From JASSUD01 sp031963415 (GTDB lineage Bacteria; Pseudomonadota; Gammaproteobacteria; Burkholderiales; Burkholderiaceae), in contig JASSUI010000001.1 of assembly GCA_031963415.1 (NCBI GenBank), positions 310,001 to 374,000 of the forward strand: a stretch of DNA of 64,000 nucleotides, in the 5' to 3' direction. Under the pieces are notes generated by a model. The model had not been told where the DNA came from, did no database searches, and saw only the letters and a program-made list of their open reading frames with translations. Positions 18,355-27,776 of this stretch are shown one piece after another (the stretch's first letter is position 1; every line of letters begins with the position of its first letter). The translations under genes were made by a program, and so were the position numbers.

Positions 18355-19291
18355 AGCTCATTAATCGCTCAAAACGGCGTTCACGCAATTCAGACACGCT
18401 CATTTGCTGAAATTGGCGCAAACTATCTGCAAGTGCACGCTTAAGCGCCGCTGCCATGCCTTTCGGATCGCGCTGAGCACCCCCAAGAGGTTCGTTGATA
18501 ATTTTATCGATCAAGCCCAAAGTTTTTAGACGAGTTGCTGTGAGGCCAAGCGCCTCGGCTGCGTCCGGTGCTTTTTTCGCGCTTTTCCATAAGATGGAGG
18601 CACAACCTTCTGGCGAGATAACCGAGTAAATCGCGTATTGCAACATCAACACATTATCTGCCACCGCAATCGCAAGCGCACCGCCTGAGCCGCCCTCACC
18701 AATTATCGTTGAGATAATTGGCGTCGCTAGTTCGGCCATCACATAAAGATTACGGCCAAGCGCTTCAGATTGCCCACGCTCTTCGGCATCGATGCCTGGA
18801 TAAGCACCTGGTGTGTCGACAAAAGTAAAAATCGGCAAGCTAAATTTTTCGGCCAACCGCATTAAGCGCTCTGCCTTGCGATACCCTTCTGGGCGCGACA
18901 TACCAAAATTGCGCGCTGCCCGCTCTTTCGTATCGCGCCCTTTCTGATGTCCAATCACCATACATGGATGGCCGTTAAAACGAGCCATGCCACCGATAAT
19001 CGATAAATCATCAGCAAACGAGCGATCTCCATGCAACTCATGAAAATCAGTAAAAATTTCGTTGATATAGTCCAACGTATACGGACGTTGCGGATGCCGT
19101 GCAATCTGCACCACTTGTGCCGGTGTTAGCTTGGCGTATAAATCTTTTGTCAGTTGCCGGCTTTTCTTAGAAAGCAGATCAACTTCTTTAGAAATATCGA
19201 TAACCGAATCGTCTTGTACAAAACGTAATTCTTCGATTTTTGCCTCAAGCTCGGCAATTGGACCTTCAAAGTCTAGAAAGGTAGTTTTCAT
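18320..19291 (-). CDS. accA: Acetyl-CoA carboxylase carboxyltransferase, alpha subunit
   Basis: Together with AccD it transfers the carboxyl group from biotin to acetyl-CoA, making malonyl-CoA for fatty-acid synthesis in the cytoplasm. The 323-residue length is standard. Family segments include the N-terminal helix LDFEGPIAELEAKIEEL, FTDFHELHGDRSFADD, IGHQKGRDTKER, FVDTPGAYPGIDAEERGQ and the oxyanion-type loop GEGGSGGALAIAVAD. It lies between a DNA glycosylase and tilS, all on the minus strand, and overlaps the tilS start. Confidence 0.95.
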   Translation of the reverse strand: MKTTFLDFEGPIAELEAKIEELRFVQDDSVIDISKEVDLLSKKSRQLTKDLYAKLTPAQVVQIARHPQRPYTLDYINEIFTDFHELHGDRSFADDLSIIGGMARFNGHPCMVIGHQKGRDTKERAARNFGMSRPEGYRKAERLMRLAEKFSLPIFTFVDTPGAYPGIDAEERGQSEALGRNLYVMAELATPIISTIIGEGGSGGALAIAVADNVLMLQYAIYSVISPEGCASILWKSAKKAPDAAEALGLTATRLKTLGLIDKIINEPLGGAQRDPKGMAAALKRALADSLRQFQQMSVSELRERRFERLMSYGKFKETGSAD

Positions 19292-19310
19292 TGCTAGTGA
19301 TTAACGGTTT

Positions 19311-19973
19311 CTAATAAGCGACAGGCAACGGCTCAAGACTACGCCACAAATACCAAGTTGCAACTGTACACCACGGTGCCCAATTCGCAGCGACTTCACG
19401 TGCTTCACTGCGGGTTACAGGCTCGCCGCTGAAATAGTTAATGCTGATAGCGCGCATCAATCCTAAATCGTCAAGCGGCAAAACATCTGGCCTGAGAAGA
19501 TTAAAAATAAGAAACATTTCTGCCGTCCAGCGACCAATGCCTCGGATTTGCGTCAACTCCGAGATAACCGCTTCGTCATCCATCATGCTCCAAGCATCGA
19601 CGTGTAATGCGTCCGAAGCAAAATGTTTGGCTAAATCTAAAATGTATTCCGCTTTTCTTTTAGAAAGCCCACATGTCGCTAGCTTTTCATGGCCTAGTTC
19701 TAACACGCGGGCGGGTACAAACGTTTCGCATGCTTGCTCAACTCTTTGCCAGACGGATTGCGCCGCTTTGACCGAGATTTGCTGGCCGACAATCGAACGC
19801 GCAAGCGTAACAAATGGCTCACCCCGACTGATCAAATGCACTTGACCAAATTGCGGAATCAGTTTTTTTAAAATCCGATCACGCCGCATTAAATCAGCGC
19901 AAGCATCAGCCCAATAGGCGGGGCAATCGGTAACAGGTACAAGCGTTGGCTTAGTCATTAAATGCGACGCCAT
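19311..19973 (-). CDS. DNA-3-methyladenine glycosylase II (AlkA-like)
   Basis: It removes alkylated bases to begin base-excision repair. The helix-hairpin-helix is LTQIRGIGRWTAEMFL (about residues 148-163), and the catalytic Asp follows in LPLDDLGL, the HhH-GPD arrangement. SIVGQQISVKAAQSVW near residue 63 is a typical conserved segment. With 220 residues it lacks the extra N-terminal domain of E. coli AlkA and resembles the short forms common in Burkholderia. It overlaps the 3' end of cysS by 16 bases. Confidence 0.88.
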   Translation of the reverse strand: MASHLMTKPTLVPVTDCPAYWADACADLMRRDRILKKLIPQFGQVHLISRGEPFVTLARSIVGQQISVKAAQSVWQRVEQACETFVPARVLELGHEKLATCGLSKRKAEYILDLAKHFASDALHVDAWSMMDDEAVISELTQIRGIGRWTAEMFLIFNLLRPDVLPLDDLGLMRAISINYFSGEPVTRSEAREVAANWAPWCTVATWYLWRSLEPLPVAY

Positions 19974-21352
19974 TCAGTGGCGCCATCAACCTTGTCTTCT
20001 AAGACGACGCCAGCGTTAAGAAGTTCGGCACGAATACGATCGGCTTGCACATAGTTTTTTGCAAGGCGTGCCTGCTCGCGTGCGTTAATGCTCGCTTCAA
20101 TCGCCGCAGCATCTAACGTCGAACTCGCGCCAGTCACTTTCTTTTGCAAGAAATCGGCCGGCTCACGTTCCAGCAAGCCAAGCGAGTTAGCTAATCCTTT
20201 TAATTGCCGAGCCAATACTGCGTTATGTTGTTTATTGACTTCCGAGGCCAACTCAAATAGTACAGCTACAGCCACTGGCGTATTAAAGTCATCGTTCATC
20301 GCATGGCGAAAGCGCTGTGCATATGACTCTGTCCAATCCAATGCCGATGTATCAGAAGGGGTATTTTTAAGTGCGGTGTAAAGACGGGTTAATGATTGCT
20401 GCGCATCTTCCAGATGGGCATCGCTATAGTTGAGCGGACTACGGTAATGCGCGCGCAAAATGAAAAAACGCACAACTTCAGCATCATAATTTTCAAGCAC
20501 TGCACGAATCGTCTGGAAATTATGCAGCGACTTGGACATCTTCTCACTATCGACCTGCACATAACCATTGTGCATCCAGTAGTTAACAAAAGGATGACCG
20601 TGCGCGCCCTCACTTTGAGCAATTTCATTTTCGTGATGAGGGAATTGCAAATCTTGACCGCCGCCATGAATATCAAACTGCTCACCCAAAAGCGCATTGC
20701 TCATTGCCGAACACTCAATATGCCAACCTGGACGTCCACGGCCCCATTTTGAATTCCAACCAGCATCTAATGGCTCATCTGGTTTAGTGCGTTTCCACAG
20801 CACGAAATCTAGTGGGTCTTTCTTCGCGTCATTAACTGCCACTCGCTCACCCGCGCGCAAATCATCCAATGATTTGCCAGAGAGCTTGCCGTACTCAGCA
20901 AATTTACGCACTGCATAAAGTACATCACCATCCTCTGCTTGATATACGTAGCCGTTTTTTTCTAAGGCCTCGATCATTTTCAACATGGGTTCGACAAACT
21001 CAGTTGCACGCGGTTCAAAGTCGGGGCGAGCAACACCTAGCGCATCAGCATCTTCGTGCATCGCTTGAATAAAACGCGCAGTCAGCGTCGCCATGCTTTC
21101 TCCATTTTCTAACGCGCGCCGAATAATCTTGTCATCAATATCCGTAATGTTACGAACATAAGTAACTTGATAACCGAGCTGACGCAACCAGCGTTGCACC
21201 ATATCAAACACCACCATCACGCGTGCGTGGCCAAGATGACAAAAGTCATACACAGTCATGCCACAAACATACATGCGAACTTGCTGAGGCTTAAGGGGCA
21301 CAAAGATTTGCTTGCAACGCGCAAGGGTGTTGTAGAGTCGAAGCGGTTCCAT
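19958..21352 (-). CDS. cysS: Cysteinyl-tRNA synthetase
   Basis: It charges tRNA-Cys. The class I signatures are present: CHLGHAR (HIGH type), preceded by YVCGMTVYD whose Cys is a zinc ligand, and KMSKS in SEKMSKSLHNF. HIECSAMS and HHENEIAQSE carry the remaining zinc ligands. I chose the ATG at 21352 (MEPLRLYNTLARCKQIF) because Burkholderia CysS proteins begin there; a start at 21400 adds 16 non-conserved residues. This gives 464 residues, a normal length. The gene is transcribed away from the TPR-ppiB-lpxH block. Confidence 0.93.
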   Translation of the reverse strand: MEPLRLYNTLARCKQIFVPLKPQQVRMYVCGMTVYDFCHLGHARVMVVFDMVQRWLRQLGYQVTYVRNITDIDDKIIRRALENGESMATLTARFIQAMHEDADALGVARPDFEPRATEFVEPMLKMIEALEKNGYVYQAEDGDVLYAVRKFAEYGKLSGKSLDDLRAGERVAVNDAKKDPLDFVLWKRTKPDEPLDAGWNSKWGRGRPGWHIECSAMSNALLGEQFDIHGGGQDLQFPHHENEIAQSEGAHGHPFVNYWMHNGYVQVDSEKMSKSLHNFQTIRAVLENYDAEVVRFFILRAHYRSPLNYSDAHLEDAQQSLTRLYTALKNTPSDTSALDWTESYAQRFRHAMNDDFNTPVAVAVLFELASEVNKQHNAVLARQLKGLANSLGLLEREPADFLQKKVTGASSTLDAAAIEASINAREQARLAKNYVQADRIRAELLNAGVVLEDKVDGATEWRRI

Positions 21353-21635
21353 GAAAAAGCGAGAGATTGCCGCGGGCTCATTTGAGTCACTGTCAATCAA
21401 TAAATGGACAGCTTCTATGAGACAATGGCGGGCTTGATGTCGTTGACGGAAAAAATTATCCAGTTTCTGTTGATTAGCTAGCTGACTAAATGCCCTGCCC
21501 TTTAATTAGCAAGGTTTTTTCATCAGCCATATCACACACTGTTGCGCGATATTAAAGAGGGCTATTGAGGACTATTAAGTTCTACTGAGCATCCTCACTA
21601 AACGCGCTGGAGTATAACATTCTAGATTTCAAGCT

Positions 21636-22214
21636 ATGAAAATTCTCACTCGCTGCTTGCCGCTCATCTTAGGCTTTGCTGTGTGCTTGATGCACAAAGG
21701 AACTTGGGCCGCTGAAGCCGCTGCACAAAATAATACAGAAACACAAAAAGCGCAAAACCTCGCTACGCTAAATCAGCTCGAAACACGTGTTAACAAATAT
21801 CCTCACGATGTCCAAGCGAAATTCAAATACGCTACGCAACTCGCTTATGTTGGACGCGATGCAGAAGCCGTGCAGGCTTTACAGGCATTGATTCAACAAT
21901 ATCCTGAAATACCTGAATCGTATAATAACCTTGCTGTGCTGTATGCAAGACATGGTCAGCATGAGGAAGCTCGAGCAACGCTGGAAGCCGCGTTGCGCGC
22001 TAACCCAAGTTTTGCACCGGCGTACCAAAATCTTGGCTCAACTTATTTGCAACTTGCCGCAACAGCTTATGCACGATCTATTCGACTTAATCCGCAAGAT
22101 AAATTTTCAAAGCAGCGGCTGCAACAAATTCAAGCTATCCTAGCGCCTTCCTTTGCAACTGGGACTGCTAGGTCACAAGCTAAGGAATCAATCAACGGAA
22201 GTACTAAACAATAA
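21636..22214 (+). CDS. TPR-repeat protein, exported
   Basis: It starts with a signal peptide (positive MKILTR, hydrophobic LPLILGFAVCLM, probable cleavage near TWAAEA). Two to three tetratricopeptide repeats follow at about residues 60-160, for example ESYNNLAVLYARHGQHEEA and APAYQNLGSTYLQLA. It probably acts as a periplasmic scaffold of unknown partner. The same gene lies upstream of the peptidyl-prolyl isomerase genes in Burkholderia. The third repeat looks shortened (LQLAATAYARSIRLNPQ lacks several residues), so a small internal deletion is possible. Confidence 0.8.
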   Translation: MKILTRCLPLILGFAVCLMHKGTWAAEAAAQNNTETQKAQNLATLNQLETRVNKYPHDVQAKFKYATQLAYVGRDAEAVQALQALIQQYPEIPESYNNLAVLYARHGQHEEARATLEAALRANPSFAPAYQNLGSTYLQLAATAYARSIRLNPQDKFSKQRLQQIQAILAPSFATGTARSQAKESINGSTKQ

Positions 22215-22420
22215 ATCGCGTAACGAAAGCCTTTATTGCTCATAGAAACACCTAACAAAATGGCATAACCATGCTTTTTCTAAAGAACCTCTACAAAAAA
22301 CCAAAGACTGCGTTACGCCTCCTGGTTGCACTCGTTTTACTGTTTGCATCGGCGTGCCTAGCCTTTGAGATTTCGCAGAGGTTTTCTAAAGAAACTCATT
22401 TAAAAAGCGAGGAGAAATTG

Positions 22421-22915
22421 ATGATTGAACTTACTACCAACTTTGGCGTAATCAAACTCAAACTAGATGCTGAGAAGGCACCTAAAACTGCCGAGAATTT
22501 CCTGAACTATGTGAAACAAGGACATTACGACGGCACGATATTTCATCGTGTGATTCCTGGTTTTATGGTTCAGGGCGGTGGATTTACCAAAGATATGGAT
22601 CAAAAGCCGACCGCTGCAACGATCGATAATGAAGCCAACAATGGCTTAAAAAATCTACGCGGCACTATTGCGATGGCACGTACCAATGCCCCTCATTCTG
22701 CTAGCGCGCAATTTTTCATCAATCTGGTCGATAATGATTTCCTAAACTTTTCCTCACCTACTCCACAAGGCTGGGGCTATTGTGTGTTTGGTTCGGTAGT
22801 CGAAGGATTAGAGATTGTCGATAAAATTGCTCAAGTTAAAACGGGCAACAACGGCTACCACCAAGATGTTCCTCTCGAAGCTGTTGTGATAGAAAAAGCT
22901 CGCGTGATCGATTAA
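22421..22915 (+). CDS. ppiB: Peptidyl-prolyl cis-trans isomerase B (cyclophilin)
   Basis: It catalyses proline isomerisation in protein folding. The cyclophilin core is intact: IFHRVIPGFMVQGGGF with the catalytic Arg and Gln, then NGLKNLRGTIAMART, ASAQFFINLVDNDFLNF and WGYCVFGSVVEG. I start at ATG 22421 because GGAG stands about 7 bases upstream and the resulting 164 residues match the usual cytoplasmic PpiB. The frame is also open from ATG 22271, which would add 50 residues containing a signal-peptide-like segment (LRLLVALVLLFASACLAFE) and make a periplasmic enzyme. No separate ppiA gene, the usual neighbour, is present. Confidence 0.9.
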   Translation: MIELTTNFGVIKLKLDAEKAPKTAENFLNYVKQGHYDGTIFHRVIPGFMVQGGGFTKDMDQKPTAATIDNEANNGLKNLRGTIAMARTNAPHSASAQFFINLVDNDFLNFSSPTPQGWGYCVFGSVVEGLEIVDKIAQVKTGNNGYHQDVPLEAVVIEKARVID

Positions 22916-22924
22916 TTTCAAAGT

Positions 22925-23719
22925 TTGATGTCAAGCAACCTACCCGCCGCGCGTACGCCAGACAAAGTCTATGCGGCCACTTCACGGCCGCTTTACTTTA
23001 TTTCGGATTTGCATCTAAGTGAAACGCTTTCGCATACTGTCGCCGCTTTCGAGCACTTTATTGCTAACACGGTGCAAGATGCGGGCGCGCTTTATATCTT
23101 AGGCGACTTTTTCGAGGCGTGGGTAGGCGATGATTTGCTGACGATGCCTTTCATGCAGCCTATCGTGCGTTCTTTAACGACGCTTGCTGACCGCGGCATT
23201 CCGTTATATGTGATGCATGGCAATCGTGATTTTCTATTAGGTGAGCGCTTTGCTCACGCAACGCAAGCGCAACTAATCCAAGATCCATGCGTAATCGAAG
23301 CTTTTGGTATACGCGTGGTACTCACACATGGCGATATCTTATGCACCGCAGATCACGCGTATCAACGCTTTAGAAAGATCGTTCGATGCCGTGCTGTGCA
23401 ACGCTTTTTTAATAGCTGGCCGCTTGCTTGGCGGCTTGCGCTGGCTGCTCGCTTGCGCGCTAAAAGTCGAGCAACAGGTACGATGTACCAGAAAAATTTA
23501 AGCGCAAAGATGGATGTCACCAACAGCGCGGTTAATCAGCTATTTACTGACGCGCAAGCTACAACGATGATTCATGGTCACACGCATCGACCTGCACAGC
23601 ATCAATATGACCATTTAACACGTTGGGTTTTGCCAGATTGGGATGTTGACCATGACGTTGTGCGTGGTGGTTATTTGCGTTTAGATCAAAATGGCATACA
23701 AGCAATTTCAATTATTTAA
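22925..23719 (+). CDS. lpxH: UDP-2,3-diacylglucosamine hydrolase
   Basis: It cleaves UDP-2,3-diacylglucosamine to lipid X and UMP in lipid A synthesis at the inner membrane. The metallophosphoesterase motifs are in order: SDLHLSE, GDFFEAWVGDD, MHGNRDFLLG, LTHGD and HGHTHRP. The 264 residues include a roughly 20-residue N-terminal extension before YFISDLHLS. The gene follows ppiB by 9 bases, as in Burkholderia. Its presence indicates that the cell still builds an outer membrane with lipid A. Confidence 0.93.
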   Translation: MMSSNLPAARTPDKVYAATSRPLYFISDLHLSETLSHTVAAFEHFIANTVQDAGALYILGDFFEAWVGDDLLTMPFMQPIVRSLTTLADRGIPLYVMHGNRDFLLGERFAHATQAQLIQDPCVIEAFGIRVVLTHGDILCTADHAYQRFRKIVRCRAVQRFFNSWPLAWRLALAARLRAKSRATGTMYQKNLSAKMDVTNSAVNQLFTDAQATTMIHGHTHRPAQHQYDHLTRWVLPDWDVDHDVVRGGYLRLDQNGIQAISII

Positions 23720-23945
23720 GAAACGCTGAATAAGACACGAACATGGAGTGGTATGACTTGACATTACAATTAGGGTTTTTTGTAACGCCGTAGTTAATTT
23801 TGCTGTTGCTACGTGTAGGTTCGCGCGACGAATAAACTCCAACGTGATTACCAACAGTCTCTATTTAGGTCTTCTAAAAGACCTGACGCAGTTCTTAAAA
23901 AAATCGTTTACAGGCTCTAGCGCCCAATTCTGAAGGATTCCACTT

Positions 23946-24770
23946 ATGCACCCGATGCTCAACATTGCTGTTAGAGCTGCCCGCCAGGCAGGGCAAATTA
24001 TTAATCGCGCTTCACTCGATATTGGCGCCGTCGAAATCGCTCAGAAGCAGCATAATGATTTCGTCACGAATGTTGATCGCGCCGCAGAAGCCGTGATTAT
24101 TGAAACCTTACGCACGGCCTACCCTGACCATGCGATTTTGGCGGAAGAATCTGGACACTCTGAGCTGCAAGCCGATTCCGATTATCAATGGATTATTGAT
24201 CCACTAGATGGCACAAGTAATTTCATTCACGGTTTTCCCTATTACTGTGTGTCGATTGCGCTCGCTTACAAAGGAGTGGTGAGTCAAGCGGTCATTTATG
24301 ACCCAAACCGTAATGATCTTTTCACTGCTTCGCGTGGTGCGGGTGCTTTTCTCAATAATCGGCGCATTCGCGTGGCACAACGCGCACGGCTAGCAGAAGC
24401 GCTGATTGGAACAGGCTTCCCATTTCGTCATGAGCAAAACTTAGAAGACTATCTGCAATTGTTTGCTCAGATGACGAAAGCCTGTGCGGGATTGCGCCGG
24501 CCTGGCGCCGCTGCACTTGATTTAGCGAATGTCGCAGCAGGTCGTTTAGACGGCTTTTTTGAACAATCGCTGCAGCCTTGGGATATCGCTGCAGGAAGTT
24601 TAATCATCACTGAAGCTGGCGGTATCGTAGGTAATTACACGGGAGAGTCAGACCATCTACCGAAAGGCGAAATCGTCGCAGGCAATCCAAAAATCTATGC
24701 GCAAATGGTACGCATTCTTGCTCCGCACAGCATCAGCAAGAAAAACGCTGACAAGGTGGCAACGGATTAA
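23946..24770 (+). CDS. suhB: Inositol-1-monophosphatase family protein
   Basis: This is a Mg-dependent phosphatase. SuhB also acts with NusA/NusB complexes in rRNA synthesis in E. coli. The metal-binding motifs are clear: EESGHSE, DPLDGTSNFIHGFP and WDIAAGSLIITEAGG. The 274-residue length is normal. It stands alone between lpxH and the convergent zapE gene, ahead of a large hairpin at 24788-24829. Confidence 0.92.
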   Translation: MHPMLNIAVRAARQAGQIINRASLDIGAVEIAQKQHNDFVTNVDRAAEAVIIETLRTAYPDHAILAEESGHSELQADSDYQWIIDPLDGTSNFIHGFPYYCVSIALAYKGVVSQAVIYDPNRNDLFTASRGAGAFLNNRRIRVAQRARLAEALIGTGFPFRHEQNLEDYLQLFAQMTKACAGLRRPGAAALDLANVAAGRLDGFFEQSLQPWDIAAGSLIITEAGGIVGNYTGESDHLPKGEIVAGNPKIYAQMVRILAPHSISKKNADKVATD

Positions 24771-24787
24771 AGAAGCATTGAATTAAC

Positions 24788-24829
24788 CTCTTCCCCAAGA
24801 GCGGCCCTAGCCCCGCTCTTGGGGAAGAG
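24788..24829. terminator. Perfect 17-bp hairpin between convergent suhB and zapE
   Basis: CTCTTCCCCAAGAGCGG (24788-24804) and its exact complement (24813-24829) are separated by 8 bases. There is no T run, but the location between convergent genes suits a bidirectional stop or transcript-protecting structure. Confidence 0.55.
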
Positions 24830-24842
24830 TCACAGCGTAAGG

Positions 24843-24930
24843 GACCTGTTTAGAATTTTTCCTCACGCCTCTTTGTCGTCCTAGTTGTACTGTTTGCGTC
24901 GGCACAAGGCTATTGGGAAAATTCTAAGCT
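24843..24930. repeat. Palindromic repeat, family 1 (diverged copy)
   Basis: It begins GACCTGTTTAGAATTTTTCC and ends GGGAAAATTCTAAGC (complementary arms). The core TGTACTGTTTGCGTCGGC resembles the reverse complement of the CGCCGCAGACAGTAC core of the 62.4-kb array. Confidence 0.55.
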
Positions 24931-24961
24931 AGCGCTAAGAATCGTTGCATTAACTGCATGT

Positions 24962-26089
24962 TTAAAAGCAATGCTTATTCATTTGTTCTTCATCGACGAT
25001 ACGGCGTGCCGTATTGAGATAAGTTTGTGACTGCATTTCTGTCAGGCGTGAAACGGTACGACTGAATTCATTCGCTAGAGGTCCACTCGTATAGAGTTCA
25101 TCAGCTGGCACCGCAGCGGAGAGAAAGAGTTTCACCTTTTGATCGTAGAGCACGTCGATGAACCAAGTGAAACGACGTGCTTCGGCTACCTGTTGCGGCG
25201 TCATGCGCGGCACGTTAGAAACAATGATCGCATGGAAGCGACTCGCCAGTTCAAGATAGTCGTTTTGCGAACGTGGCTGCTGATTGCCGCATAAAGTTTC
25301 AAAATCAAACCACACCACATCTTTTACGCACCGTAACGCACGTATTTCACGCTGCCCTATATGCAGCAAAGTATTTTCATCTAACCCTTGCTTTAGGCTA
25401 TTAAATACCATTTCTAACGCTTGATCTGCAGCTGGGCCAAGTGGCATCTGGTAAACGTGGCGTGCTTGCTCTTGGGCCGACGCATATTGCCGATAATCAA
25501 TACCGCTATCGACATTCAATATATCGAGCTTCTCATTGAGTAAGCTGATGGCGGGTAGGATCCGCTCACGATGCAAACCATCAGGGTATAGGGTGTCGGG
25601 GCGATAGTTAGACGTCATTACAAACTGCACGCGATGTTTAAAGAGACTAGCAAAAAGCCGGTACAACACCATCGCATCAGCAATGTCTGAGATATGGAAT
25701 TCATCGAAGCAGATGAGTTGATAGCGCTGTGCGATGCGCTGCGCGAGCTTCTCAAGTGGATCAGCGTGGCCAGTTAAGGTTTTGAGTTCAGCATGCACAG
25801 CTCGCATAAACTCATGGAAATGCAATCGTGTTTTAGCTTTGCCTGGCACACAGGCGTAAAAGCTATCCATCAAAAAGCTTTTACCGCGACCAACTCCGCC
25901 CCATAAATAAACGCCTTTCGGAATGTCTGGGGAGTAGATTAGCTTTTTAAAAAAATTTGAACTTTTAGCGAGATAACGCTGCCACTCGTCATAGCAGCGC
26001 TGTAGACGTTCAATCGCCGTATATTGCGTACGATCTGCCTGGTAATTGTGAACGCTGAGTTGATAGGCGTAGTGTTCAATAACATTCAT
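24962..26089 (-). CDS. zapE: Cell-division ATPase ZapE (AFG1-like)
   Basis: ZapE is an AAA-type ATPase that modulates FtsZ assembly, and related proteins help degrade mitochondrial subunits. Walker A is GGVGRGKS (about residues 63-70, followed by FLMDSFY) and Walker B is ICFDEFHISDIADAM. VQFVMTSNYRPDTLYPDGLHRERILPA, given here only by its ends VQFVMTSNY and ERILPA, is the sensor-1 region. The 375 residues match the family. Upstream of lpdA by 130 bases, it has its own short leader. Confidence 0.9.
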   Translation of the reverse strand: MNVIEHYAYQLSVHNYQADRTQYTAIERLQRCYDEWQRYLAKSSNFFKKLIYSPDIPKGVYLWGGVGRGKSFLMDSFYACVPGKAKTRLHFHEFMRAVHAELKTLTGHADPLEKLAQRIAQRYQLICFDEFHISDIADAMVLYRLFASLFKHRVQFVMTSNYRPDTLYPDGLHRERILPAISLLNEKLDILNVDSGIDYRQYASAQEQARHVYQMPLGPAADQALEMVFNSLKQGLDENTLLHIGQREIRALRCVKDVVWFDFETLCGNQQPRSQNDYLELASRFHAIIVSNVPRMTPQQVAEARRFTWFIDVLYDQKVKLFLSAAVPADELYTSGPLANEFSRTVSRLTEMQSQTYLNTARRIVDEEQMNKHCF

Positions 26090-26218
26090 TGACAGCTTGA
26101 GGATGATTTTCGAGTACTACGCAGGCTCTATATGATCTGCCTTTAATTGCATGAAGCCCCGCGATCGTGCTCAGTACTGTTCTGCGGGGCTTAGCTAGTT
26201 TTTCTTAAGTGGACCTAA

Positions 26219-27649
26219 TTACATATTAAGCGCACGCTTATCCGTTGCCAATGCAGCCTCACGCATCACTTCTGACAGTGATGGATGCGGATGACAAATA
26301 CGGGCGAGGTCTTCAGAAGCTGCTTTGAATTCCATCGCGACGACTGCTTCGGCAATTAGATCGGAAGCATTTGATGAGACAATATGCACACCCAAAATTT
26401 CATCGGTCTTCGCATCTGCCAGCATTTTTACGAAGCCTTCTGCGTGACCCATTCCAAGCGCGCGACCGTTAGCCATAAAAGGAAACTGGCCGACTTTATA
26501 CGCTTGTCCCTGCTCTTTTAGTTGCTTCTCGGTTTTACCCACCCAAGCAATTTCAGGCGATGTGTAAATAACCCAAGGAATACAGTTGTAATCGATATGA
26601 GGTTTCTGTCCATCAATCACTTCTGCGACCATTACGCCTTCATCTTCGGCCTTGTGGGCAAGCATTGGGCCGCGCACTACGTCACCAATTGCGTATACAT
26701 TTGGCAGCTTGGTGCGGCAGTGTTCATCGACTTCGATAAAGCCACGCTCGTTCACACCTAAACCAATGTTTTCTAAGCCTAAGTTATCGGTATTCGGTAC
26801 TCGTCCAACAGCAACGATTAAACGATCAGCTTTAAGCGTATGCGCCTCACCTTTTTGGTCTGTGTAAGAAATCGATACGCTTTCTTTGCTTGTTTTAACG
26901 GTGTCGATTTTGACGCCTAAGTTAATGACTAGGCCTTGTTTAGCAAACAACTTGGCTGTTTCTTTTGCGACGCTTTCATCCGCTGCGCCAAGAAAAGCAG
27001 GGCCTGCTTCTAAGATAGTCACGTTAGCGCCTAAACGTCGCCAGACTGAACCAAGCTCTAAACCAATTACGCCGGCTCCGATCACCGCTAAGTTTTTAGG
27101 TACTGTGTCAAACGACAAAGCGCCTTCATTATCAGCAATGATTCGGTTATCTACTGGGAGATTCGGTAAATGACGGGCTTTTGAGCCAGTAGCGATAATG
27201 ACATCACGAGCAACAATGGTCTGCGCTTCTTCTGCACCACTGACTTCGATTTGGTAACCTTCAACGCCCTTAGCAACAAATTTGCCGTGCCCTTTAAGCC
27301 AGGTGATTTTGTTTTTGCGAAACAAGAATTCGATGCCTTTGGTCATTTTGCTGACGATGCCATCTTTACGGGCCAGCATTTTGTCCAAATCAAGCTTAAC
27401 GTCTTTAACCTGAACGCCATGTTCGGCCATGTGATGCGCTGCACTTTCAAATGCCTCGGAAGAAGCGAGCAACGCCTTTGAAGGAATACACCCTACATTT
27501 AAGCAAGTACCGCCCAACGCCGCTTCGCCTTTTGGGTTTTGCCATTTCTCAATACATGCAACCGATTTACCTAGCTGCGCTGCACGAATCGCTGCGATAT
27601 ATCCGCCAGGGCCAGCACCAATCACCACTACATCGAATGTCTTAGACAT
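26219..27649 (-). CDS. lpdA: Dihydrolipoyl dehydrogenase (E3)
   Basis: It reoxidises the lipoyl arm of the 2-oxoglutarate dehydrogenase complex using FAD and NAD. Visible motifs: the FAD-binding VVIGAGPGGYIAAIRAAQLG at the N-terminus, the redox disulfide GGTCLNVGCIPSK (about residues 47-59), the NAD fold IGAGVIGLELGSVWRRLG, and the C-terminal catalytic HPHPSLSEVMREA. The 476 residues are complete. It is the third gene of sucA-sucB-lpdA, but a good terminator lies between sucB and lpdA, so it may depend on read-through or its own promoter. Confidence 0.95.
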   Translation of the reverse strand: MSKTFDVVVIGAGPGGYIAAIRAAQLGKSVACIEKWQNPKGEAALGGTCLNVGCIPSKALLASSEAFESAAHHMAEHGVQVKDVKLDLDKMLARKDGIVSKMTKGIEFLFRKNKITWLKGHGKFVAKGVEGYQIEVSGAEEAQTIVARDVIIATGSKARHLPNLPVDNRIIADNEGALSFDTVPKNLAVIGAGVIGLELGSVWRRLGANVTILEAGPAFLGAADESVAKETAKLFAKQGLVINLGVKIDTVKTSKESVSISYTDQKGEAHTLKADRLIVAVGRVPNTDNLGLENIGLGVNERGFIEVDEHCRTKLPNVYAIGDVVRGPMLAHKAEDEGVMVAEVIDGQKPHIDYNCIPWVIYTSPEIAWVGKTEKQLKEQGQAYKVGQFPFMANGRALGMGHAEGFVKMLADAKTDEILGVHIVSSNASDLIAEAVVAMEFKAASEDLARICHPHPSLSEVMREAALATDKRALNM

Positions 27650-27720
27650 AACTATTCTCTATTCCATTTCATTAAGGAAAAGCCTACTTATCTTCACAAC
27701 AAAAATACTTTTGCTGGCAT

Positions 27721-27767
27721 AAAAAGCAAAAAGGCATGACGCCAAAAACAGGGGTCATGCCTTTTTT
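27721..27767. terminator. Bidirectional terminator between sucB and lpdA
   Basis: The stem AAAGGCATGAC / GTCATGCCTTT (27729-27740 with 27754-27764) has T-rich runs on both strands: CTTTTTT on plus and CCTTTTTGCTTTTT on minus. Confidence 0.7.
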
Positions 27768-27776
27768 AAGTTTAGG

